In this document: positions 55,214 to 64,000 of the stretch, piece by piece
How positions within the stretch are numbered: the first letter of the stretch is position 1
How the letters are laid out: each line of letters starts with the position of its first letter
Origin: Macrosoma leucophasiata
Taxonomy: Eukaryota > Arthropoda > Insecta > Lepidoptera > Hedylidae
DNA: 64,000 nucleotides
Direction of reading: 5' to 3'
Assembly: GCA_036365455.1 (NCBI GenBank)
Contig: JAWQUS010000020.1
Span: forward strand, 6,421,001 to 6,485,000
Translations under genes and position numbers: made by a program
Notes under the pieces: model-generated
What the model saw: only the letters and a program-made list of their open reading frames with translations
Told to the model about the DNA's origin: nothing
The model's database searches: none

Positions 55214-55418
55214 TATGCTGCCCAAACTGAAAAAGTCATAAGGAAAATGTAAACATGATTTAAACCAAATTAATTCAAAGGTATCAATAAAAATAGGCAA
55301 GCTTATAACGGTAGTACACGAAGCGTAGCAAATTCCACGCTCGCGATTCACTGCGTGTAAAAATGTTATGGATGACTTGCATATTCGTTGCTCAAGTCTT
55401 TTATATGGAAGTATCAAA
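55214..55418 (+). repeat. Local duplication, copy 2
   Basis: TTCAAAGGTATCAAT, GTACACGAAGCGTAGCAAATTC, CACTGCGTGTAAAAATGTTATG, ATGACTTGCAT; spacing about 478 bp from copy 1. Not matched to any other repeat in the window. Confidence 0.7.
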
Positions 55419-55484
55419 TTTACGTTGCTAATAATGAATTGTATTATCAGTTACTAGGTTAGGCTTATGTAATCGAATTAGTCT

Positions 55485-55618
55485 GCCCGTGACCACGGTA
55501 GCTGGAAAGCGACCGAAACGTCAGGTATAAGAAGAAGTTTGGGAGTGTTGTACGCGAGAAAATCCGCAAATTTAATTTCTACAATGTATGAAGCTCGCGA
55601 AAACCTGCGAAAACGTTA
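55485..55618 (+). repeat. Foldback-family single-arm copy
   Basis: CTGCCCGTGACCACGGTAGC...GCGACCGAAACGTCAGG...AAGCTCGCGAAAACCTGCG; the arm appears once. Confidence 0.75.
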
Positions 55619-55627
55619 GGCTTATGT

Positions 55628-55838
55628 AACTTCACGTATGTCGTAAATACATGTCATGCATTCAAGGATACACGAAAATACCCTCGATTTATCCCTTGTA
55701 AAAGGTAGCAACCTTGTTGCTACTACCAGGGCATATTGCCAAACTCCGAAGGTGGACTATGTATTTGCCAAAAAGTTTAAAAATTCCAGGACCACAGAAT
55801 CAGTAGGCTGCTACTACTAGTCTACTGAGACGGCTTAG
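55628..55838 (-). repeat. SINE-1, diverged
   Basis: AACTTCACGTATGTCGTAAATACATG...GTAGGCTGCTACTACTAGTCTACTGAG. Confidence 0.6.
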
Positions 55839-55949
55839 TCTGTTCATTTTTTTTTCAATAGTCCGTAATCAATTGGATTTATATCAGGTCAGTTTATCAG
55901 GTGATGTATGTGAATTAAGAATATTCAGCTAAGGCTATATTATATTACT

Positions 55950-56090
55950 AGCTGTGCCCGCGACTTCGCCCGCGTGAGAATTTATGATTGTTCAGTATCT
56001 ACCCGGACGAAGTCGTGTCGTCGTCGTCTCGTCAAAATCGGTCCAGCCGTTCCCAAGATAAGCCCCGCGAAACAGACAGACAGAAAAAAA
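55950..56090 (+). repeat. Family B repeat
   Basis: ACTAGCTGTGCCCGCGACTTCGCCCGCGTG...AAAATCGGTCCAGCCGTTCCC...ACAGACAGACAG. It abuts the truncated mariner. Confidence 0.75.
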
Positions 56091-56119
56091 TTGTAAAAAA
56101 AATGTTTTGGTATATGTAC

Positions 56120-56647
56120 CGTGTGGTGGGATTGGAAGGGCATTATTCATTATGAGCTATTACCACAAGGCAGGACTATCGATTCTGAACTCTACTGCGA
56201 ACAACTGATGAGATTAAAGCAAGAAGTTGAGAGAAAGCGGCCGGAATTGATCAACAGAAGGGGTGTGGTGTTTCATCATGATAACGCTAGACCTCACACA
56301 TCTATAGCCACTCAGCAAAAATTAAGAGAGTTTGGCTGGGAGGTGTTAATGCATCCGCCGTATAGTCCTGACCTTGCACCTTCAGATTTCCACCTGTTTC
56401 GGTCTCTTCAGAATTCTTTATGCAATGTTAGGTTAACATCACGAGAGGACTGCCAAATCCACTTATCGCGGTATTTTGATGAGAAGTCCCAAAATGTTTA
56501 TAGCAATGGGATCATGTCCCTACCTACAAGATGGCAAAAGGTTGTCGAACAAAATGGTACATACATACTTTAGTTAAATTTAAATAAACTATAATAAAAA
56601 ATGTTTTGAATTATCTTAAAAAATGCGAAGAAACTTTTTCCCCAACC
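56120..56647 (+). mobile_element. Mariner, 5'-truncated copy
   Basis: The right terminal repeat ends CTTTTTCCCCAACC at 56647, followed by TA. Sequence shared with the copy at 21228-22501 begins at GTGTGGTGGGATTGG. No left terminal repeat. Confidence 0.9.
56121..56573 (+). pseudogene. Mariner transposase, C-terminal half
   Basis: 150 codons without interruption, from WWDWKGIIHYELLP through HHDNARPH (second catalytic Asp) and YSPDLAPSD (third) to RWQKVVEQNGTYIL. The DNA-binding half and first catalytic Asp (the ITGDEKW region) are missing. It still reads cleanly where the other copy has a stop and a small deletion. Confidence 0.9.
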
Positions 56648-56744
56648 TATTACATACACATGCATTTAGTAAAAAGCGGTTATTCTTTAATTACAAACGG
56701 ATACTCTAATTTTATTTATTTGTATGTATAGATGTATAGATTTA

Positions 56745-56890
56745 CCCCCTTATTCATAAACGTACATTAGAGACGTTTTAGCTATAGAATGATTTGTCTT
56801 TGTCAGTTGTATGGTCAAAAGTGCAGGATAGAAAAAGACAAAGGAGAGATTAGCAACACTTTAGCTAAAATACGTTTATGAACAAGGGGG
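56745..56890. repeat. Family D short inverted-repeat element, copy 2
   Basis: CCCCCTTATTCATAAACG...CGTTTATGAACAAGGGGG with TTA at 56742-56744 and 56891-56893. Confidence 0.82.
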
Positions 56891-56893
56891 TTA

Positions 56894-57390
56894 ATGTATA
56901 CCCAACTTTACTCGCATAAATAAGATATCATTTGATTTTTCCACAGCATTATAACCCGGTCGATGCTGGATGTCGCCAGCAGACATACGTTTTACGTAGC
57001 ACAAACAAGCATTTTATCCATATTTGTGAAACGTTTGCAACGTGACACCGGCTACGGCCGGCGGATTCGGCACCGCAAATAGCATTTGGGGGTTGCAAAC
57101 AATTCCGTCGGCCTATCACGTTACTAGTTAATGGAGATTAATATTATGTGTTTTTTAAGAAAAAATGCATATTAATACCAATACCATCTATATATTAACC
57201 ATTGCTGTGCCGTATCAACTGGAATGACACGGACATGAGTTATACAATATACATATATATTTAAATTAAGTATTAGTTTAAATGTGATTGAATAATGTAG
57301 ATTGTAACTAACCTAGTACTAAGTACAACTTTACTAACAAAATGAGTTTGTGTAACTTTATAAATAAATTAAATAAATAAAAAATAAACT
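56894..57390. other. No gene seen
   Basis: CpG-containing patch at 57,040-57,110; otherwise AT-rich. Confidence 0.35.
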
Positions 57391-57487
57391 AATAGCTATC
57401 ACTGAGACATGATGGCAACTAAGGTCTCAGGGGTGGCAATGCATCTGCGTTTTGATCTCTGGTTTTTGTATAGATGTCTATAGGTCT
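57391..57487 (+). repeat. Family A2 fragment
   Basis: CTATCACTGAGACATGATGGC...CAGGGGTGGCAATGCATCTGCG...GATGTCTATA. Confidence 0.6.
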
Positions 57488-57616
57488 TTGGAATCGATGT
57501 GCATGAATGAAGATAGTCGAGGCATAAGAGGTAGTTAGGTACCTATTTAAGAAACTGGTTATTTGGCGCTTTCTGAACACCCCGTAAGAGATCTAGCGTG
57601 AGATACGTACATACAT
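57487..57616 (+). repeat. 'YPVRDLA' LINE tail, decayed
   Basis: TCTTTGGAATCGATGTGCATG...TTTGGCGCTTTCTGAAC...GAGATCTAGCGTGAGATACGTACATACAT. Confidence 0.6.
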
Positions 57617-59267
57617 TTTAGCGAATGAATGTTATACATTTTTAATTATATACCAAAAAATAACAAAATCCAACGTTTCATGAACCAAAGAAATATCTCG
57701 GGCATATATTTCGCATAGCCACTGATCAAATGCATATCCATTCCGTCGTATTTGTTCAGTGTTATCTCGAACGCGAGATCGATCTCATAAACACAAAATA
57801 AACCACGACCATAAAACGCTGGCGTGTACAAATAGACAAACTACAAAAAGAGACGAAATATACGAATAGGAAGCCATATTTCCACGATCTCCACCCCGGT
57901 ATCTGTCCGAAAAAAAAGATAATCTAACTTTCTCCTAACGCCCCCTGGCCTTATAATAGTGTCCAATTTAATTTGAGCCACTATTGCAAATCGAAACTAC
58001 AGTAATATTACAAGTCACAGCTAATTCTCGGGTCCGCAAATGTTGGTTCAGATTTACGGGGGCGTGCGCGGGGTGTACCGGCAGCAAATCATTACTGACA
58101 GTTGACCAAACGGGGTGCGCTTCCCCTAAAATATGTATGAGGCCAGAAAAGGCCTGTTATGGTGTCCGAATGTTGATAAGCCAAGTATTGGGGCTGCGAG
58201 ATTGGATAGCAATGCCGGGGGAAGTTGGGGCGAAATGATTAGGATTTGTCGCAACTTTTTTTCGTGTCGTGAATTTAGTTGCGCCGTGTTAGAATTTTTG
58301 ATGTGAAACTTTTATTGCTTTGACGTGTCATATAGCTTCTATAAAGTGGATATAATGCAGTTATATTGCCATAAAAGAAATGGAAATCATGTGATTAAGG
58401 AGAAAGTATCGAAACTATTATATGAAACTTGAGGGTGCAGATGTCTTGTTTATTTTCTTCTCGATTGTACATATTAATTTATGAGTACACTGTTGTAATA
58501 CGTGCAGCTAATTACTGAAGCAAAGAAAAACTAAGAACGGCAACGTATATAAAGACTTTTATGTCAAATAGCTTAGGTTGTAGTAAGTTATTCATATAAC
58601 AAAAATAAAAAAATAAAAATTTCAAACATTGTAATATATGTATTTTGTTACATAAAATGTAATAGTTATATCTTCGAGTTTACTCGTACAATATTTTTAA
58701 TGTATTATTTATTATTAAAACATAAAAAGACTTAAAAAAGTAAAATATCGTCTAAAAAATTAAACTGACGTGTAGCGAAAAATTATATTACTTAAATGTG
58801 ATGTAAATCGATTTTTAACACTAGATCTCGATCATTTTAACTAGGGTAATCACTGCCACATTCATCCATGGTATTTAAACCAAATATGTGTCGTGGGAAT
58901 CGAAAAGTGTACTAAATCAAAACAAATATCGATCTCCACAAACGTCATTGTTGCCACAACAAAGTATCTAAATCCTTTTAAATCCGAAAAATAGGATTTG
59001 ACAAAAAATGCAAAAAAAAACTACACTCGTTGACTCTCGCAATAGATACAATAGATTGGGTGCAATGCAAAAAAATATTTGAAAAGTGTTATTGGGAGTG
59101 TAAGCTACCAAAATACTAAATACAATTGTGTTTAGCTTTTTCTACTGATGGGGACGATTTTTTTTAATGTTTGACTAAAATTCATTTTGGTCAAACAAAT
59201 GTTACGTGCCGATATTACGATAGCTTAACTAAGTTAAACTTAGTTAAAGTTTGCAATAATAGTAAAT
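57617..59267. other. No gene supported
   Basis: 57,900-58,250 is GC-richer (GGGGGCGTGCGCGGGGTGTACC). The 84-codon frame there has no recognisable domain. The rest is AT-rich. Confidence 0.35.
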
Positions 59268-59520
59268 TAGTGCCTTAGTAGATAGTGGTAGCGTGCCACT
59301 ACTGTTGCGCTCGAGTCCTGGATTTGATTGCCGGGTCGGGGGGTAACTAGAGATAAAGGTGTAAAATGCTTTATTTGTTCTATTGGGCTTTTTCCATTTT
59401 ATGGAAGTTTCCCAGTACGTTGGTGTTTGGTAACATGCTCGGAGATGTGCAGAGGCTCGCCACGTGTTACATGGGTTAAAATGCAACCCGCGAATCGTGG
59501 GTGGTTACATGTAAGCTAGG
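59268..59520 (+). repeat. SINE-1, near full length
   Basis: TTAGTGCCTTAGTAGATAGTGGTAGC (box A-like) and CTGGATTTGATTGCCGGGTCGG (box B-like). Confidence 0.78.
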
Positions 59521-60010
59521 GTGGGCCACTTATGTATGAGCAAAAAAAAAGACTATTTCTTATGGGCACAGTGATAAAACGGTGCCAAATTATAAGTGTA
59601 AATAGATTGTAAAGTTTGGTAGCAATGATAATGAATCTTTTGTCTCCGGATTCACGTGAAAATTGTAGTTGAAGACAAGACAAAAATGTAGTTTTTAAGG
59701 GCCTCAAAGCCCTGCCATACAACGTTACACTAATTTATGTAGTTTGTAAATAAAACTCTTCTACTAATAAAACTTACAAAAACAGTAACAAATCAAACAG
59801 TTTTTAGAACAAAAATAATTACCTACTAGTTAACATTTCAGTGAAAGGTTTATTTCGTGGAAAAATCCTTTTTGTTATCGAATTTCGGCATAGCTTTTCT
59901 AGAATCTATCTGGGCTTTGATGAATCCTTCTCTTGCTGTTTTATCACAAAAAGTGGCTGAAGGTTCAGTCACAGCTTGTACTGCATTTTCCGGCAGCTTT
60001 TACACCATTT
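59521..60010. other. No gene seen
   Basis: Unclassified AT-rich DNA. Confidence 0.4.
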
Positions 60011-60014
60011 TTTG

Positions 60015-60170
60015 TCATTTCCGGCATAGAAGCTAACACCTTAGGCTTCAGAAGTGGTAACGCATCTGCGTTTTGACCTCTGGTCTTTGTGTGGGTCTAT
60101 AGGCTGCAGTCATCACTTAACATCAATGTGAACTGCATGCTTGTTTGCCACTTTCATTACATAAAAAAAA
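60015..60170 (+). repeat. Family A1 repeat, 5'-truncated
   Basis: CATTTCCGGCATAGAAGCTAACACC...CATTACATAAAAAAAAC. Confidence 0.82.
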
Positions 60171-62500
60171 CATGTAATTTTATAATTCCGATAAGCGCGT
60201 AATAAAAATCGAAACTAAAATAACCACTTCACAAAAATGAATAACGAAGGATTAACAAATGACTGCAATTCCAAAATACTATACAAACATAATTAGTGTT
60301 GTGTCGAACAATATATCACTGACTTTTTTTTACCGTAACATCGTCGATTTAACCCTATTTTCCGCAATTCGATGCTTTTTGCCCCAATTGGCAGAATCAC
60401 AATGTTTTATGGTGTCAAGAGCAGATTATTGTGAGTTTTACGGAAAAGGGCAACGAGTTCTCATGACCCTAAACGGTTCTTTGTTACTTTTTATAAATAA
60501 ATAATAGATTATTTGATTATGTTGTGTCTACACACAGATATTTTGAGAAGTAAATCCTAGAATCAGTTTACCATTAATGGTAATCTAGCTTAAAACAAAT
60601 AAAAATTAAACGTAGGTAGCAAGTAACGTCAGAAAATACATCTGAAGTTAATATATATTACAACTAATTAATTAAAATTTAATGTTGTAAAGGATTTTTT
60701 AGACTTCGTTAAAAATACATATGAGAATCAAATTGGATGGTTCGTTGCCAAAACTTTATAGATAACCCCTTTCATATCCCTAACAATAGTGATTTTAACC
60801 CTTACGCTGCACACGGTGCTATTTCATTATTTTATTAATTTAAATGTTGCGATTTTTGCGTATACCTGATCTATGACAATGGGGTCCCTATTTCGTCTAT
60901 TGAATTTTTGCATAGGGTACTATAGTAAGTATAAGCCGCGTATATGAAGCAGATGCATATTGAACATGTAAAAATGAATGAACGGCACATTTTATTATTG
61001 GGCAAACCCATTTGATAGGCAAACGGTGATGGAGCGACTGGTTTAGAGAGATATGATATTTTGGCTTTTGAAAAGATATTCTTTTATGGGTTGAATATGG
61101 TAAACAAGCGAGTAAATAACATTAATGGTCATTGAATCATAAAAATATGTAGATGTTCTACATCTAAAGGTTCAAGGTAGGTACCTATTTATCTTCGCTG
61201 CGCCACATATTACGGGGAGTCAGTTTCATTACATTAATCATCAATTATATAATTAATAGTAATTTTCAAACAATAAGAACACAACGATCTGCTGTTTTGT
61301 ATTTATAATGTTTTTCTTTTAAGTGGTAAACAACTGCGTACGCGTACAGATAAATAGTTAAACCCATGAGAAAGCATTTGAAGAATCAAAGGAAATAAGT
61401 AATCCTTTAAATTCTCTATAATTATATGATTATTCAAGTACCTCTTTACTTATCTTACTATCTACAATCAGTGCACAATAAAAGCAAATTGGGTGAATAA
61501 TTTGAAAGTGGGTACTAGGCGTCGTATGTCAAGTACAAAATCATTACCTTTTGTGTTTTATCTGATCTTAAATCTATTCAAACGGGTTCAAGTACCATTT
61601 AGTACTATTATTTTATTAGCTATAAGAGTTAATGTCACGTATTTTTTTAACTGACATCGATTTTGTAGTGATTTTTAATATTAATCAATTACGCTTCATT
61701 TCAAATATCAAATGTATGACTGCAACGGTTTGTTATTTCTAAACTGATTTATAGCCAGAGACATGGTTAAAAGAGAACGTTTTTTTTTAAATATTTGTGT
61801 TTGGAACGGGTGTTATATTTGTGTCAAAAATTCGCAAGGGTCGCTCTGACAACGACATCGTGATAAAGGGTTATTACTATTACTGGAAGTAAGTTAGTGT
61901 TACTATTGTTACGTAATGAATTATTGGGTCGGGACGTTTCAGGTACATTAGGTAGCACGTCAAGGGTTGATTTTGCGGAATGACAGTCGAAATTTTCACA
62001 CGTGAAAGTGTAGTCAGGTAGGGCCTGGTAGGGCAAAGTTCCCGCAAAATTATTGTCATATCTCTTAACGTTTTTATGTGGTGTGCATCTTTATATCTAC
62101 ATATTGTGTTTTTGAACAGTGTTTTGTGAATTTAAAATTAAATTAAAATTAAAAAAACGATCACAGGTTTGGGCTTTTAATATTAACTTTTTTAAAGATA
62201 GGTATAGAAAACATCCTGTGAAAATATAAGACGTACGTAAACGTAAGTACGTTTTCTTATTTATTTAAAATTAGGTCTAAAAATCAACACACTTTTCTGC
62301 TGTTTTCAAAACTCCAAATTCAGTTAGTTAAAATAAAAAGGCCTTTACGATAACCTATAAATATTAAGACGCACTAGTTTACCAATGTATTTCGATGTTT
62401 AGAAGCGAATTAGCAAATACACCGCATCTGTATTTACGAAGTTATTGTCTTATCGGAACACAACAGTAGTATTTTTATTTTGTAAACGGGACTTAATCGC
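60171..62500. other. No gene and no clear repeat
   Basis: About 2.3 kb of AT-rich DNA, the least repeat-cluttered part of the window. No frame has protein-like composition. Confidence 0.4.
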
Positions 62501-62604
62501 GTACTATTTTAATCAAAGTATTTACCTCGACACTCGAGGTAAATACTTCGATTAAAACTTCTACTTCTTGAGTGTCGAGGTAAATACTTCTATTAAAATA
62601 GTAC
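62501..62604. repeat. 35-bp inverted repeat with a third internal unit
   Basis: Arms 62501-62535 and 62570-62604 (GTACTATTTTAAT...) match at 33 of 35. The spacer contains another GAGGTAAATACTTCGATTAAAA. Confidence 0.85.
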
Positions 62605-64000
62605 TCACTTATATATATAAACTCACTTTACACGCGTGCAACCTCAACGTAACCAAAACCCGTCTCTTCAAAGCTTCTTTGTGCTCCTTAACCCTCTAAT
62701 AATAATTACACCTTTTTGTCAGTTAACCCTTTAACGCGCCGGTAATTCTTAACCCCGCTACCTGACCCTTCGCTTCCTGATCCATTCCTTATTTGAACCG
62801 TCTCGAGAGTGCGTGTGCGCAGATTTTGATACCACTAAATGTGCCGCGAATTTTTTAAAAATGTGTTGGTTTTTGTGTTGACGTGATTTTTATTTATATA
62901 CTTGTATGGGTAAGTGCGAATATACATATAATGTACATTTAAAGATCCCTATTACAAACTTCTGATTAGTAACGCAATTATAATAGTTTACCTAGTGAAA
63001 TAAAATAAAAATTCTGAAGGTTACAAAATTAATGTCATATCTCATTAATGCCAATCAGTCAATATTAGACTGCTTATTCATTTCGTTTCATTTTATTTAA
63101 TTTCTTTAGTTTAAGTTTCTTTTAAGTTTAAGACAATTTATACCTGATTGTTTAATTTAATCAAATTTGATTTGCCATCTCGAATCGCGCGTACATTAAA
63201 GAACATAACATTCATGCAAAACAACAAACAGTGCCCATAACGAATGTCAGCACTTCGAGACAATAAAACGGCCGGACCCGTCAAAACACGAATGTCCTCA
63301 GAGCTCGGCATCGCAAAGATGATACTCTGTTATTTCCAACATATTCCAATATATTATTTTTTATTGCCCTCCTTCCAAGAGGAGGGGGAGTCGCGTCATG
63401 CGTGATATTTGATATAAAGTCGGAACTCAACTTCGTTATGTGATATTCTTTTTTCAAAGGACAATGGCTTCGCATCGACGTAACATATTTTCGCGGAGAT
63501 GGTGAATATTTTTCTTGAGCCAGTCGGATGGGTCCAATTATGCCTAACATGAGAATGTTCAATGTGAGTTTGTTAGTGTAGTTATATGTGGCGTAAAACG
63601 TAGCTTGTTAGAGATACTGTTGTAATATTTACATGATAGTTGTTAAGTTTGGATGAAAGGAAAATATTATTATGTCTGTTTTCAAAGCAAACGTATAATT
63701 TTTAGAAAGAATAGCTATATTACAGATTCAGTTTATCTTTCTCTCGTTTATATATCCGAATTATTTATTTTCCGAGTAATGTATTTTATGTTGTTATGAT
63801 TTTTCGTGAAATTCATGAAAGTAATTGATGATTACGAAAGCAGTTGTAAAAATTTTAACATTGTATTGAGTACATAACTCAATGAAATGACTTCATTACA
63901 TTTATTGAATTTCATTACATTTTATTATGATGAATTATCCAATGACAGATAACTTGATATACTAAATCCTTGTTTTGTGTTTTAAATTTAAACATTATTT
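62605..64000. other. No gene supported
   Basis: TATATATATAAACTCAC at about 62,610 followed by C-rich sequence could be a TATA-type promoter, but nothing downstream supports a gene. A 93-codon minus frame at 63281-63562 is unrecognised. Confidence 0.3.

Noticed and set aside
62605..62760. Promoter with TATA box
   Set aside because: TATATATATAAA is common in AT-rich DNA and nothing downstream in the window supports a gene.
63281..63562. 93-codon minus-strand protein
   Set aside because: No recognisable motif, no splice or promoter support, low-complexity context.
1..64000. CRISPR array, operons, prophage or endogenous virus
   Set aside because: No regular short direct repeats with unique spacers, no closely packed genes, and no capsid, integrase, envelope or protease frame was seen; all repeats fit eukaryotic transposons.

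Overview
The window looks like TE-rich nuclear DNA from a moth or butterfly (Lepidoptera). It is strongly AT-rich and has intron-split coding exons. It carries repeats typical of lepidopteran genomes: a 'CCGGTCAAGTGCG...GGGTTCCGTAG' repeat, 'ACTAG..GCCCGC..GCTTCGCCCGCG' repeats, tRNA-derived SINEs, CR1/jockey-like and RTE-like retrotransposon ends, and mariner. Nothing bacterial or plasmid-like was seen: no operons, ribosome-binding sites or CRISPR. I saw no viral gene.

The only host gene I can support is the 3' end of a DHX57-type DEAH-box RNA helicase on the + strand. Five consecutive exons (1094-1300, 2420-2494, 2822-3068, 3731-3819, 4698-4841) have consensus splice sites and compatible phases. 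Joined, they give the last 253 residues (end of the HA2 region plus the OB-fold), a TGA stop at 4839-4841 and an AATAAA at 5002-5007. The rest of the gene lies upstream of base 1.

The remaining ~59 kb (5.0-64 kb) has no convincing host coding sequence. It is intergenic DNA or a very long intron filled with nested repeats:
(1) Family A, a ~285-bp poly(A)-tailed element in about 25 copies or fragments on both strands, in two subfamilies (A1, A2).
(2) Three tRNA-related SINE families (SINE-1, SINE-2, SINE-3) plus one extra tRNA-like copy at 14.2 kb.
(3) Two broken CR1/jockey-like reverse-transcriptase copies (16.2-17.7 kb minus, 28.0-30.3 kb plus), two further LINE ends placed head to head (42.3-43.3 kb), an RTE endonuclease-RT tail (36.6-37.0 kb) and five fragments of one '...YPVRDLA' LINE tail.
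(4) A near-complete but broken mariner (21.2-22.5 kb) and a 5'-truncated second copy (56.1-56.6 kb).
(5) Several short inverted-repeat elements, including a TTAA-flanked one with another nested inside it (36.1-36.6 kb) and a two-copy TTA-flanked family.
(6) A GC-rich ~0.8-kb insertion at 51.8-52.55 kb with a poly(T) left end and a 15-bp target duplication, lodged inside another short element.

The most unusual pattern is the number of inverted pairs of retroelement ends. They include two perfect long palindromes (60-bp arms at 47,281-47,448 and 57-bp arms at 18,501-18,646), a tail-to-tail family-A pair and a head-to-head LINE pair. Other points of note are a tRNA-like element whose flanks form an inverted repeat and which sits between 12-bp direct repeats (35.4-35.7 kb), and unassigned local duplications at 50.2-51.4 kb and 54.7-55.4 kb. 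All family names and homologies come from reading the sequence, with no database search.
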